Origin: Triplophysa rosa
Taxonomy: Eukaryota > Chordata > Actinopteri > Cypriniformes > Nemacheilidae
Assembly: GCF_024868665.1 (NCBI RefSeq)
Contig: NC_079898.1
Location: 17,790,403 to 17,854,402 of the forward strand
Reading direction: 5' to 3'
Length of the DNA stretch: 64,000 nucleotides
The position numbers were made by a program, and so were the translations under genes. The notes under the pieces were generated by a model. The model saw only the letters and a program-made list of their open reading frames with translations. It had not been told where the DNA came from and searched no databases. Below are positions 26,991 to 41,600 of this stretch, in pieces (within the stretch, counting starts at the first letter, position 1; the number at the start of each line of letters is the position of its first letter).

Positions 26991-28929
26991 AAATGTTATA
27001 ATAACGCTAAATACTTCTAGAATGTTATATACTGTATACTATATTAAAACAAACCTGTAAAAATAGGTTAAAATAATACATGCGTGAACATAAAGTCACT
27101 AGAATTCAGCTCTGAAGAAAATGACCTTCGGTCAATGGCTCCTTTTCAGGTGGGGCCTCTGAAAAGACATCTTTCCATCTCCTGGTGAAAGTAAAAGACC
27201 AATGTGTTGTCAGGATAAAACTGATAATAACAGGCATTGAGCGTGCTCCTCCTGCTCAAAACAGCCACATATTCACCCCTAAAAGGCCTAATGACAGAAG
27301 GAAAGGGGCACCGTCAACTCCGCTCTGACAACGTGCTGACTGGACACATTCAGCTTTTGGCCACATACACCTTCCGTTTTGGCACGCAGAGTCGGCTATA
27401 GTGTGTGTCTGTGTACTCCCGCTGTTTCACATTCAACAGGCTCAGTGGTATAGTGAAAACAAAAGAGCAATGCATTGAATTTTATAAATGAGATGAATTT
27501 TAAATTAGTACATTGAATTACAGTGAATGCTCTTATTTATTTATGTTACGTATGTATTTTGCTGCTGAGCGACTTGGAGGAGTTTTTATAGCGGAGTTAA
27601 ACGTTTTATAGGAGAGTGAGATTTTATAGCTTTAATGCAGATGAGGCGCAGTGCGATCTAGGCAGGTTTTGCATTAAAATATACTAGAAGCATCCCATTT
27701 AAGGCCCCTCAACAATGGCTCCCTCTAGTTTGGTAATACAAGCAGGCTCATTGGAGACCTGCAGATTAAGTGCATATTACAGCAACCATCTTATCAGGCC
27801 CACAATGCATTCCTGGAGGCCGGCGATTTTCCCGGGATTAATGCCAGTCGGGCACTTTCACTCCGAATGCGCTGTCATCTCGGGGATCTGAATGACTGCC
27901 ACCCTTTCTCGTAATCACTTCACGAGCTCATTCCCCTCTGACTGTCACCACCCCCATTCTGCTGATGGAGGCATCTTTCATAGACAGAGTATGGCACACC
28001 AAGGGGATAGATGCTAAATGAAGGGCAACAGGCGGTGGCGAGCGTGACCCCGATAGGCTTCAGGTCCACGTGTACGCACTGCACCAGGTGAGGCTGAGGG
28101 ACAGATACTGTTACATTGACATTTACAAAACATTCAGTTTCCTGTAAGCAAGGACACAAAACGAGAATCAAAAGGGGGAGGACGGAATTCTAGGAGGATG
28201 ATATCTGTAAAGGGCACAATGTATCCACGGCCCCATTAAAATAGGCAATAATGGGCTGCTGAATAGAGTTATAGCACATATAGCACAAGCTAGCCGAGTG
28301 GGAAGAATGCACTTTGTCTTTAGACATGAAAACAACAGCGGCAGAGTTACAATTCCATCAGGGGCCACAGCGAAATTGCTGTTTTTACATTTCTGTATCA
28401 TTTTTGCCCATAAGGAATATGGATAACAAATAAAATATTCCGGCCTATTGTCTGATTTATTTCTTTTATTATCCACAAATATCAGGCAGGCAGTTTAAAG
28501 GATAGCTCGCCTCATTCGGGGCCCTCTCGCTGGGGGCCTGACAACCTATCAACTCTGCTTGCATAAACAGGTCAGGATTGTCTGAACATTCCAATATGTT
28601 CTACTTTAAGCTTTCAGCATGCAGAATCTCTAAGTAGAGACCGAGAGGAAAAAAAGGAGGAAAAATATCCTTGGGGGAACAATGGAGGCTGCTCTCTCTC
28701 AGATGACAAATGTATGCCGAATGTCCCGAAATTGAGAAACAAAATGGTATTAATTTTCAAATAACAAGGGACCGGGAACTTTTCAGGTTTTCTGGCATTG
28801 TCTAGTTAAGAGGCTGTGCTCGCAGCCCTCGCGCACCGAAAGGTTTTCTATTATTTGTTTAGGAGGCAGCAGGGATTGGTTAGGCTTGAAAGAGGGTTGT
28901 CTAGTGTCTGTGTTGATGACACAGTGGGG

Positions 28930-29135
28930 CCCATGAGCTCTAAGTAATTGACCATTAATGAACTACAAAAGAGCGCACACTGAGGAATATCCACGAGGGC
29001 TCATGGGATATCATAATAGAGGCAATAAAGAGGTGTGGCTTCAACCCATTAACATTACTCCCAGGACTACAATGGGATTTTAAATAGCCAATCAATAAAA
29101 GACATCATGATGTTATGCTAATTACATGACCTTTG
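28930..29135. promoter_or_regulatory. candidate conserved non-coding element
   Basis: Repeat-free stretch with dense homeodomain- and bZIP-like motifs (gtaattgaccattaatgaac, ctaattacatgacc) and no coding signal. Appearance only; conservation is untested. Confidence 0.25.
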
Positions 29136-30089
29136 GATGACGGAAATCTGTGGATTTCTGGAAAGGTATACAGGAGCTGAAAAGAAATACAAATAAGTTG
29201 ATGACATTGGAAAGCCACACACACAGCTGGGACACTTATTTGATTTTCTGTCCATAGCACATATCAAAGAAAAAATATCATGCTGTGATTATCATGCATT
29301 TTTATTTGTTCTTAAAATTCATTGTTAATTTTTTCTTTTGCATTTTAGCTTTATGTGATAAAAATATTCAAAAGAGAAAACAAGCATCACTAATTATTTA
29401 CTATATAGTATAAATATGAATCCCACCAGTCGGCTTTGGCTTAAATTTTTCCACTAGGTTATATGACACCATGAAACGGATATCATTACATATAACACTG
29501 CTTCCATACAAATACCAAATAACGTCCTTGAAGGCTAAATAAAAAATGGTTCATCACTGGCGAACAAATGGCAAGAGAAATTTATGGCCGCTGATGTCCC
29601 TCATCATTACTGCAAAGTACTCAGTAAAATTTCATCGTAACTTTCAGGGAAATAAATAAATTTGGCCCTCTGACCTTGAGGAAAAATGCCAGAGAGGTGA
29701 TGATGGCCCCTCTCTCTTTCCATCACCATCTCTCATTCGCACAGTGTTTCCAAACATACAGGCAGGCTAAAGATATTCCACCTTGATTCGCTCTACACGC
29801 GGTCCCCAGAGAGAGAGAGCAACGGTCCCCGCGCCGAGGCGCCCTGCGCCGCCCAATCTCGGGCTCTGGCAGAGGAAAAGGAAATGACAGCACAGGAATA
29901 TGCAGTGAGCCTCACTTTAAATCAAGATAAAAGACAGAAATGGAAAATAATGGGACGAACAAACCCCCGGATGGTTCAGTCCCCTAATGGAAACACATGG
30001 CTGAAGGCTGAGGTGTTGTCAGCAGCCCGCGCCACGACATTCCTTTTTGATAATCTGGCCTGCCATAAAATTAGAATAGCAAATACCTC

Positions 30090-30560
30090 CTGACAAAGAT
30101 GCATGTTCCCCCTCTATTGTGCCATCATAAAAAACTCCGCTGGTGACTCTGAACGCCACAAACTTCAATTTAAATTTACAGCGCCGCGAAAGAAGAAGTG
30201 ATATGCACTCAAAATTTTTAATAACCTATTAAGTTACGACTTCAATTTCATTTTATGAATATTTTCCTTGGGGAGCGCAGCTATCACCGGAGAAAGATAG
30301 AAATTTAAAAAAGATAAATAGTGCCATTAATCTACAACATTTCTCTTCCATTATCCTTGAGATGAGGAGTTATTTTTGCTCAGATCCTCACGTAATTAGC
30401 TCCTTACACTTGATTCACAAGCCAGAAAATGACCATGTTCAGAAAATTAAAAATTTGTCATTAAGTGGAATTTAACATAATACCATTTATCTTTATATAT
30501 TCCCCGTCTGACAAGCGTCTGCGAGGGAAGTTGATCAGGCGTCAGTGGTAAAGGCTTCAA
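30090..30560. promoter_or_regulatory. candidate conserved non-coding element
   Basis: About 470 bases without repeats, ending 120 bases before MITE copy G. It has multiple AT-core motifs (tttttaataacctattaagt, cacgtaattagctcc, gtcattaagtgg). No ORF-like signal. Its clean sequence amid repeats suggests selection, but alignment is needed to say so. Confidence 0.3.
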
Positions 30561-30683
30561 TGAAACAAATGTCTTAAAACAAAAGCACAAACACTGTTTA
30601 AATACACGACATACAAGAATAAGTATAGCGTCCTACATTACATATAAGATATAGTAGCTGTTCAAACATAAATAGGACGCTTT

Positions 30684-31117
30684 AAAGGGATAGTTCACCC
30701 AAAAATAAAAATACTGTCATCATTTAATCACCTTCGAGTTGTTCCAAATCTGTATATATTTCTTTGTTCTGATGAACACAGAAAAAGATATTTGGAAGAA
30801 TGCTTGTAACCAAACAGGTCTTGGCCACCATTGACTACCACAGTAGGAAAGATTACTATTAAATTGTTTTGTTCTTTTGAACACAAAAGAAGATATTTTG
30901 AAGAATGTAGGACAGCAAACAGTTCTGGGGGACTTTTGACTGCCATTGCAATTATTCCTACTATGGTAGTCAATGAAATCCAAAAACAGTTTGGTTACAA
31001 GCATTCATCCAAATATCTTTCTCTGTGTTCAACCAAACAAAAAAATAATTCAGGTTTGGAACAACTGAGAGTGAATAATTCATGACAGAATTTTCATTAT
31101 TGGGTAAACTATCCTTC
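30684..31117. mobile_element. palindromic MITE-like element, copy G
   Basis: The ends are aaagggatagttcacccaaa and tattgggtaaactatccttc. The left inner arm is taaccaaacaggtcttggcc, and the right inner arm is the inverse type (cagtttggttacaagcattc). Organisation matches copy D closely, defining an A/D/G subfamily of about 360-430 bases. Confidence 0.8.
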
Positions 31118-34100
31118 TAAATCAGCAAGCAATATATTTCATTTTAAAGAGTACTATTGTAAGAGTACTATAAAATTTCAGTGACTTTTTAGTGACATTA
31201 ATTTTTAGATATTTAGGTATGGTTTTTGTTCTCCTCATCGTTTCCTTTGTTTTAGGATGCTTTTGTTTGTTTTTATCCTGTAGCAACAAAAACACAGCTA
31301 ATGTCTAAAAATTAAATGTCAGTCACCACAAAACTTGTTAGACTTTCAGATGAGAGATAATGTTAGGAAGTTTTTAAAATCTAGTTATTGTTTGTCTCTT
31401 GGGCATTAAACACAAATTTGGTAAGATCATGACTATGGAGCTCACAGCAGGCTGCCCCATAATATCTAATGGGTCATCAAAGGGAATTGTTGGTGGAGAG
31501 CGACCATTTACTCAAATAGTTATGGAAAACCCCATGAGGTGTCACATGACTCATTACCGCCAAGCTCTTTGCTTAGTTATCAGACTCATATGGCTATTAG
31601 AAAGGCAGGTTAAAATAGACAGGCATTTGGCACTATTCTTATTCTATTAAAAAGCTCAAGCTAATGCTGATTGTAATGAACTGCTGTAATGCACATGATC
31701 ATAACCATAAAATATACTGCCAGCGTAGCTATAAATACAAAGACCTTATTATCTGCAAGTAAATTGGCGCCTCTATATTCTTTGCAATTATGATTTATGG
31801 CTGCTGAGCGAAATCATGGCAATGTAGATTACGACATAAATACGGGGGACAAAAAAACAGAAAAATTGGGAATTGGCTCGGTGGTCTCCGATTGACCTGC
31901 CTGCTTATCCGAGGGAATAACGAGCCTTGACTGGTGCTCAGTGAGGGTCCTGAGAGCTCATTCTAAATAGAAATCACAAGCAGAAATTCTCCTGTAGTTC
32001 AGGACTGTTTCATCAGTAGCACAGTAGCTGTCCCCAGATTAACCAGGTGAGAGTTCCAAAACAAGGCATCTACTTCACGTAAAGCCTTCGCGATCAGCCT
32101 CGCTGAAAATTACACGGAAAGCCCTAAACAGCCATGCATAACCGGTAGATCTACAGCTAATAAACTCATTTCAATAATATGTGTGACTATGCTGGCAATC
32201 AATCACGATAGGGAGTTTACGTTGACTTGATGTTGAATTGAGCCATTGACCCCAATCAGTCCACGAGGCAAATATTTAGAATTACAGTGGGGAGTTGATT
32301 CATTTTATATGAACTCCGTCGCAAAGGAGGGAAATATATTCTGGCTATACGCATGAGTTCTAACTTCACCATAGTGAATTGCCCTGCCAAATTTAGTGTG
32401 GGTGTGCTGGGTGAAGATTGGAGAGGGTAGGCTCTCAGTCATAATCCAGGAGAAATTTTCATGCGTTGTTTCTCAGTATGTGGAACAAACTGCGTTTTTA
32501 TCCACAAATAGAAACAATCGCTGGTGACCGCTGCCCACTCCTGAAACCAGCATTAGATGGACCTCTAAGCGCCACTCTATTTATCTTACCCAAAAATGGA
32601 TTGACATGGTAATTTCATGAAAATGGTTTTTATTCAAGATTATTTTAGATACACACTATTTCTAGCAAAAAGCATGGGTGTATTACAGACATAACACAAG
32701 TAAAAATTGCATGCCTGTACAATGCACCCCCCCCCCAGCATTCACACCTGCCCTTACAAGCCTCCTGCCTGTGGCCTGAGTGCTCAGACAGGCTGGAGAG
32801 ATGAATGGAACATCCACCATTTGGTCCTCATTACATTTGGCCACAGAAAATGGATTTTGATTTTTGTCACAGCTGCTAACCTCCTTGGGTCCCTTTCAGG
32901 AAGACATGAGGAAACCTGGGTCATGACAGGAGACACAAATCAGTCATAGATATTATCTAAATCAAATATTAAAATTGTATTCAAGTACCCAACAATGAAA
33001 CTGAGTGTTTAGTCAAATCAATTAGTAATTAAATTATCACTGTTCAGTTTAATATCCTCAAAGAATTTTTGTACAAATTTAAAAATACATAAATCATTTG
33101 TCATATTTTTTTCTCCCCCACCACACACACACGCGCGCAAAACAACAGTGCAATGCTTACATGCTACTCACATCGATTCGGCTCCCGGGGGCCCAAACCA
33201 ATTTCTCTTGTTTTCAACCCGTCTCCTGCCTGAACCTGCAACAGCCATCAGACCCATTAATCCTTCCACCCAAGATGACTATGACTGATTTGGCAGCCAA
33301 ACAATCAATTTGTATCTCTCTCACTCTTTCACTCAAGCCTTCTCTTTTGTGGATGTAAAGAATATCATGAAAAAGTGTCAACGGTAACAATTTCCCAACA
33401 GTGAAGTAATAGAGTAATAAGACAATCAGCGTTTGACCTTGGAAGACAACTAATTCATCTGCCCATCTGTCTTAATTATTTCACTTTTCCAACCGGAGTG
33501 AAAGAGAAACTACATAAGTCCTTCAAACCTCTGCGGCCGACACATCTCCTCACCATGTTGATTTTGCTTCTATTGTTTTGTTTTACAGGATGGACCCAAG
33601 AGAAATTTTAGAAGGACATCAGACACCATCTAGCCTAGAAGATCCAGAGAGTGTCACAAAAAAAAAAAATGAAGCACAAAGTGAACAAACATCTCATCAA
33701 ATGAGCAATAATGATTTATTTTTGGAGAACCATGTTTTATTTACATTCTCGATTACTTCATCTCAGTACCTTACCTGCTATAAACTGACAACGTCGCTTC
33801 ACAATGGAAACGATTTGTTCTTTTCCTATAACGCAGTGTAAATGTGTAAGAGGCTCAATGGCCAACAGATTATCATGCTCATCTTGTGAAGAGGAACATG
33901 AGGCCAGAACCCCCCTCTGAATGGTGAGGAGCAGAAGGTAGGGTCGGCCATGTCTGGGAAAAGCTGCAGAGGAACATTTGTCAGGAGACAGTGACAAAAA
34001 GAGGGTGGAGGGTGGGGAGGCAGAGCTCCACACTATTCAGAGACAATTTGTAAGCGCGGCTGTTGAAGTCAGGCCAGAGACTGGCGAACAGCTGGAGCCC

Positions 34101-37025
34101 CACCATGATTGATAAACGTGGGCCCCAAGAACTTCATTTCGATGTGAATGAAGACAAAAGCCCGACAATGTTCAGCGAGTGTGTAATGTTAGCGTCATTA
34201 AGTGTCAGCTCCGGACATGCCCTGGCTTTCAGATGGGAGACTGAGAGATGCCATGAGGGAGGTCACGACCCGTGCTAATTACCATTTTAGAATAAACCAC
34301 TCTCTTGTAGCTCTGCAGTTATTGATTTACCTCCGAGGATCATTATAGGATTTGTTGTGTATTATAAACATTTTAACATGTACACATATAGAAATTATAC
34401 TGTATGATGGAAAATGTTAGTATTATTTACAACCATAGCAATACACATAATATCGACAGCATAGTATGCAATGAAAATGTATTAAATTTACTTATTCAAT
34501 TTTTCATTTTGTATTTACACATAGACCTGAAGATGTTCAGTGGTGCATGTGCTCAGGATTTGCAAGATAAACTTGTTCATTTTCATAGTTTCTTTTTGTA
34601 ACAATTGTTAGATTTATTGAATTAAGCTTCATAGTAATATTTTTTATATACATATTAACATTTGAGTATTTTGAAGTAATGCAGTACAACTGTGTTGTGT
34701 CAAGGCCAAGACACTAATAAGGCACTCCCTACTTTAGTAGACTTGCTGTATTATACATATACAGTCGTTTACAGTAATCTCATGTGTTCACATACTGAAA
34801 AGATTTGCAAACACAACATTTTTTAAAATAACATTCAAACTAAGTTAACACATTTCTCACATCTGTCCACATTATTTTATTCAAAATTATTTTATTTTGT
34901 GAAATAACATACTTGGGTGTTAGAACTGAAGTTGTAATATTAATTCAACATGATCTTAATATTAATAAACTATAATAACATTGTGCAAAAAATTAAGAGA
35001 GCACTACAGTTTTGCCTTTAATCACATTTCTGCATGCATTGTGGTCATTCCAGTCCAGTGTCTGTTAAATTTCAACAAAAACAAACCTCAGGAATGACAA
35101 AGTCACACAACAGCAATGTGAAAGATTGTGAGAATGTGAAAGAGAATGTGAAGACGCAGGAAAGATGTGAAAAAATCAGGCGTATTCCATCATATATTCA
35201 TATTTTAAACTGATCCTAAAACACGTGTAAAACATTTATATTGTGCTAAGCATGAATATGATCATCTTACTTCAATGTACCAATAAATAAAAATAGGGAA
35301 ACACTGACATATAGAATTGCCATTTACTGTACGGCCTTATTGTAACAGAATTATAGAAAAAAATGATGAGCATCATCATTAGTGTTTGCCTAAGAATTAT
35401 GAATTAATTTCCTAACAAGTAAGCTCAAGACAATGTTTTATTTTCTGTTAGTATTTATTTAATTCCGAAACCAAAACAAATATAAGGTTAATCAAGTCAT
35501 TTAAATATTACATCTCAATGCTTCATTCTTTACATGCATGTGCAAGAGGATTCCTACATTTTATTACTTCAATATTTTTAACTCAGGACTCTCTTCTGCA
35601 TTTGTATTGGCCGAAATATGGTGTGACATAACTGAGATATGTTCAGCAATACATATTTGATTTATGACAACCTACTTTAACAGTAGATTCCTTCACTATT
35701 TAAAAAAAATCTAAGCCCACAAAAACCCAATGTGATATTTGGCAAACACACAGATGCTTTATCCCACTAAGTCAGAGAGCAGAACAAAGCGGATACATCT
35801 ATTCCTGACCTATTAAATGGCTGAGTACTCTTATGGACTTGCAAAGCAAATTGAAAAGTTTTTCTGTCACTGTGTAAAATATACAGATGAGTCTGAAGTT
35901 CATAAAAATTGTGTATTGTTCTATTTTAATCCAAAAACTCAATTGCAGACATCTTTATGGCGACAAAGTGGGTACCAGGTTCATCCATTCAGCAGTACTA
36001 GGCCAAATTTCAGCTGCCATGGCTCACAATGAATGAGTGAATATTGATGAACATGGAAGATCTAGAGGGCAATCTTTTTTCTCCTCTTTTGGCGGGGCGA
36101 GGGAGGAGAGAAGGTGTCTCGGCGGTCTCGGGGGAGGCGTGCACCTCTCTCAATATTCAGAATATTCTGGTTGAAGTTCAGAGAGAGATATCAATCTCAC
36201 TTTGAAGCGCCAGGCCTTCATTTGTTTGTGAGAGATGTGAGGTGTTCTCCAGTTGACTGTGCCAATTCTTCAAAAGCCACTTACAGTAGAGACACTCACT
36301 GTAGCGTTTGCTTTTGTTGCCGGGGCTCAGATGACTCTCAAACCCAATAGTGAAGCCTTGATTGAACCAGTGCACCCAATTCACCTGTGCGTTAAGGGGA
36401 ATGCACAACTTTGGTTATGACAGAGTGACTTTGAATACAAAGGAAAAAAAGGAGCTGGAACATGGGAAGTATTAATCAGGCAAGAAGTTTAACAATGATT
36501 AAAATTTTGTTTTATTCATACATTCAAAAAAGGAAACTGTCCACTGTTCTTTTCAACCGTACAACACTTAAACACAGCAATAAATTGTTCTTTGCACACT
36601 GTAAAAAGTGATAATCTGTAACTGTTATCTTAAGTTTTAATTTCTAGCCCTAAAATTACTTAGACTTTTGCATTTTTTATGTAAAATAATGTATAAATAA
36701 TTAAATCCCAAATATATTCGTTCAACATTTTGATTTGGTTATACTGTAAATGTTCTGTTGGTTGCAGTTTGCTCAAATAATTGTGTAGTGTAAAAAACTC
36801 AAACAGTAAATTCTTCTGGACCAGCAGGATTTATGTCTTTCGAAGTGGTCTATAACCCTTATTTATGATCTAATTTAAAACCTAATAATGATTATTATGG
36901 CGATTTAGTATTAAATATTATTTTGACTTTAATATTTGTAAAAAGCTGGTTATGTAGCTGTCACCACACATTAAGCATTACAATGAGTTCAAGGGAGAGA
37001 TTATCATAAATAATAATAATAATCT

Positions 37026-37203
37026 TACATCATTTACTCACCCATGTCATTGCAAACCTGTATGATGTTCTTTTTCTGTGTAACACAAAAGAAGATATTT
37101 TGAAGAATGAACAACATTGAACCTCACTGACTTCAACTCAATGTACAAAACCACAGAGACTTTTCTCAAAATATCCTTTGAGGTATAGTACAAACATTCT
37201 TCA
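37026..37203. mobile_element. palindromic MITE-like element, copy H (fragment)
   Basis: It keeps tacatcatttactcacccat, acacaaaagaagatattttg and a decayed opposite arm (tttctcaaaatatcctttga). Both terminal arms with the gggatagttcaccc motif are lost. Confidence 0.6.
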
Positions 37204-37390
37204 GTGCATGGCGTTTTTTTATTTTATTTAATACATTTACATGAATAATGCACCTATATTAGGCTATCGTTAAAACAGTAAAAAATAAATAATGATGCTA
37301 AACCCATTTTGAGAAGAATATGCAGATAAATTCCACTCTTCAGTTATTACTCAGTGACACATGTCGTATAGATTGAAATGCAAAAAAGTT

Positions 37391-37599
37391 TCATATCATT
37401 CATTGCTGTCCTTCCGAAATCTCAGATGTCCAATTGTTTTTCAGGAAATGGAAGAAAAACACTTTTTAATACTTTTTATTGGTTAGACATTTGCAAATCC
37501 CAGTTACAAACATAAATGTTTTTTATGATTTATGGCAAAAAATAAAGGTTCTTGAAATATGGACAAGGTTTCAGAAGGACAGCAGTGATATGCATAACA
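37391..37599. mobile_element. fold-back element with tgctgtccttc arms
   Basis: The left arm catatcattcattgctgtcc, with ttccgaaatctcagatgtcc after it, is answered on the right by aggtttcagaaggacagcag and tgatatgcataac. The interior is AT-rich. The same right-arm sequence, inverted, occurs at 17359-17440. Confidence 0.65.
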
Positions 37600-38379
37600 G
37601 CCATTTTAAACAGCTGTAAACATTCTACACCTACAGTACATATCCAAGCCACAGTCATGACTTCACAAACATAATGATTCTACGTGGCAAAAACAAATTA
37701 GATAAATCTTCCATTGCTCACTCCAGTGGGCCTTTATTCTCACTCGCCTCTCATTTTTCCACAGAAATACCACCCACCAGCATTTATGAACACATTCTCA
37801 TGGCTGTCAATTTGCCTCTATTTTTTGTCACTTTAGAGAGGATTTCATCACCTGGAGGCTTCACTTACCACAGAGGTGCTGTTATTTTTCTTCTCTTTGT
37901 CATCAACACTTGTTTTCAGAGTGGTGGCATGTGTTGTATGTGTGCGTGCGGGGATCTTTGTTGTGGTTTTAGCAGAGCAATGGGCCATGCAGGCCTCTCT
38001 GCGAGCGTGTTTATAAGGGGAGTCTTCATGGCCACTCAGTTGAGCCTGGTTTACCAACACTATTGATTGCAGGTGATGTTCTGGACAGAGTCCATCTGAC
38101 CTCATAGGGGGCTTAAATACATCATTGTCCTGGAGGGGGACCTCAGGAGACCTCCTGACCAAAGTCGAACACACACACTTACGCACACCTGCAACCACTG
38201 TGACATTGTCGGGGAAATAAAATCATCTTCACCTTTAAAGAATTAACAGATTTTCATGATGTATATTCAAACTGTTAAGATTTTGTATAATAAGCTTTTC
38301 TCTTGAACTCAAGTGTGAAATATTAGGAAACACACTATGGGATCTTTTTAGATGTGCGTTATCCCTTTTAATTTCCATG

Positions 38380-38680
38380 AATACTAATTAGATTTCTTAG
38401 CATGCGATCATGTTAACATTCAGGCTAATTTGCGTACCATGCATCTTTGTTTTCAAACACACCTTTGAGCAATTGATGGAAATCCAATGAGACGTAGACT
38501 TACCTGCCATGAAACAACCACGTCTACCCGCGACGCGAAGCAGGGACAAGGGGAAGTGCGTTTTAAATTAATTACCATCAGGCCCCTTGTAACTACTCAC
38601 TTTTGTAAACAAACATTCTAATATGGAGTAATTAATTAAATCTGCCAGTCTTTCCCACTCTTCTCATTGATCTTGGTTTT
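38380..38680. promoter_or_regulatory. candidate conserved non-coding element
   Basis: Repeat-free stretch with taattaattaccatcagg-type and gagtaattaattaaatctgc homeodomain clusters either side of a forkhead-like gtaaacaaac. A plausible enhancer by motif density; untested. Confidence 0.3.
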
Positions 38681-41600
38681 AGCTTCTGTACGTCTTCTCA
38701 AGGTGTTTTTCTTTGGCTATCCAATGCAGGTGCGAGTCTCTTTTTAAAATATGGTCTTCGCCTTCAGGTGGCCCTCCCAAAACGTACGTCTCCGTCCAAG
38801 GACCCTGCAGAAGCAATTTTGCAGCATTTAAGTCATAAACCTCAGTTCCTTCTTGTCAAGAGAGTAGAAATGGTCTTTATAGCTTTGGAGAATAGACGCT
38901 GTTGGTTTTGGCTGTAGCTGAGAGTTTAGGGGCCTCCTCCACTTTTGGCCAAATCACCAGGAGCCCTGGGCAGGCATGACTGCTTCTCATCATGAAGAAT
39001 AATGTTTGGCCTGGCAGACCATTAGGGATGCTAATTTTTGTTGGCTTTGTGATGTCACTTCTGATATTCTGGCAATCTGGCGGGGATTACCCGACGCCGA
39101 CGTACAACCTGGTGTGCCAGGTTCTACTCCTTGTTACAGCCCCAGTCGAAGCTCTAACGCCACCTGCCTGCTAATGAGAGCTGGCGTTGGGGATGCCCAT
39201 GTGGACCGCGTGGCAGGAACAACCGTACACCACCATCACCTAAAGCTTCACGTGAGCGATTGTGGCACGCGGCGTGACAGATGTTGCGCAGTGTAGGGAC
39301 TATTAGAGGGGGATCAAAGGCACAGATACAAACAAACCCCTGTATGATTCACCTCTGGCTCAGAATCATCCATTTAGAACAGAAATGATAAGTCTCCTCA
39401 GTCCTAGAATGGCCGAGACGTTTTATGCGTATAGAATTTAGTTTTTTCATAGAGAATGAAATCCATCTGATATAGAGAAGAAGTCATTTTATTAGTTCAA
39501 ACATTTACAGCTATTAAAGCATTTTATTTACCCAATTACATCGATTTCAGGAGACTCAAGATCTCTGACGTGTATATAACATGAATTCAACTGAAGACAA
39601 TCCGAGTAGCTGTGACCAGTGGAGAGTACTTATAATTTGTAATATAACCCACCGCTACTGTAATTTTGGAGCAGAGCGATGCTTGCCAGGTGAGCTGCTT
39701 TTGGAGAGTCCATGCAAATCCGAAAAAAAGTCAAAAAGTCAATTACACAAGCAGCTCATGCGTGCACCATTGAAAGCCGGTGATGTTTTATTGAAGAGGT
39801 CTTTTAATTCAGCGTCACCGATGCTCGCATGAAATCCAGCGCTGTGCACCTTCTCAGGGAGAACCGGTGTCAGGTGACCTCCCAGAATCCAGAAAACAAC
39901 TCTCAGGTGGTCTGCCACGCTCTAGTAGGCCGCCCATTTACCCCCATACACCCAATGCATCAAAGGAACCTCTGAGCATATCAAACTGGGCTAGTCCTGG
40001 GTCAACTTCACAAAGAAAGCTTAAGCCTAGAACCATATGCAAAAATCATTTGCAGTCTGATGTGTATCAGGTAGTGTCTCTCGCAGCACTCCATTGGGCA
40101 GTGCTAACTCATTAAGGCACAGCAAGACTAACAAAACACTAATTAATTACAATTACAAAAAGATCAGGTGTAGTTGGTCTCTTCATCACAGAGGGAAACT
40201 AATATCTGTGATAAACACGACGTATTGAGAGAAAAGGTAATAGTTTCTAGGTCTGTGCATTGGGTCGCCTTACACATTACAGGTAGATTTATAGATGATG
40301 CTATTTAAAGCATGCCATCTTACAGCCATTATCTGAAACATTATCTCTGCAACCGTGCCAAACTATATGCCAAGCTGTTACAGAGGGCAACATGCTGTCG
40401 CCGCAAATCAATCTGAAAATAGAAGCATCTGCATCTGGAGATGGGGGCTAATGGAGGCATTGCCTTGGGTGTGTGATGGAGACAGCTTATTTTTTCCATG
40501 TGATTATCCTAACAGTGCTGCTTATATACAAATGTAAATGGGCTGCTTAGAAGCTCCCCCTCCCTCCATGTTTCTCTCTCTTTCTCTCGCTCTCTTCCAT
40601 CTGCTAGACAATAGTTTTTAATCTTTAATCCATGAGCAACCACTGAACACCAGTGAATTGCAAATTACAGATGTTTTACTGTCTCAGCTATTTTTTTCTC
40701 CCCCGTTTTGCTTTCCAGCTTCCCACTGTCAGTCAGTGTCTCGCACATATCCTGTGCCATCATGGCACCATATGACACTGTCATCATTTGGTAATTAAAC
40801 CCGTACTGGCTTTAAATATGAAAAGCTGGCAAGGGGAGATGAGTTGATGGGGCTCGCAGTTGTGGGGACCAGATTTCACGAAACCATCCAGATTTCTGCA
40901 GGGAGAATTGTTGTACTTTCCTGCATTATATATCGTCTGTGGCTTCAGCGTTTGCTATGGCCTTAGCCTGGGCACAATCTTTGCTGACCCACTATTTTCC
41001 CAACCCTCATGTCTTAATTTACTTCATTTCATTTTTTTCCCACAAGGTTGCAAATTCTGCACATGCTATATTTGTCCTTAACATTAATATTAACAATGCT
41101 ATTTTACAAAAAGAACAAATCACAAACAGTTTCCAGACCTTTCCCTGGGCATCATAAAGGAGTCAATGACACAATATTGCTCATCTCTCACCCTAAAAAA
41201 AGAGGGATGATAAATGATGAGTGCTAAACTCATAGGGTGTATGAACCCGCTGTGCCCTTCTATTAAAGGGAGGGAGGGTGAAACTTATTTAAAGCTAAAT
41301 CTGGCAAGAACTGGGACATTTTCAAAAAAGCCTCGCACTGAAGGGAAGAAAAGGTGGGTACCGTATGTCCGAGGGGGCAGGAAAGAACAGAAGAGCTGGC
41401 CCATTAATCCAGCACAGCCCTTGCTTTGAGAAACTGTGTGCAGTGTTGACCAGTGTAATGGACTATGCAATAAAACCATAATCAGCCACTCCCTGAGTTT
41501 TCAATCTGGAATCGCATCGTCTTCAGTCTATGCCCCATCCAAATGGATGATAACAGGAGAGGTCTCACATCCATTACAGACCCTCCAACAAGCTTTATTG

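Noticed and set aside
34980..35180. Stretch (gcaaaaaattaagagagcac onward) that feels like a dispersed repeat
   Set aside because: No inverted ends, no second copy in the window and no coding remnant; cannot be supported without a repeat library.
36597..36800. Possible MITE beginning cactgtaaaaagtga
   Set aside because: One end resembles common fish MITE termini but no convincing inverse partner was found downstream.
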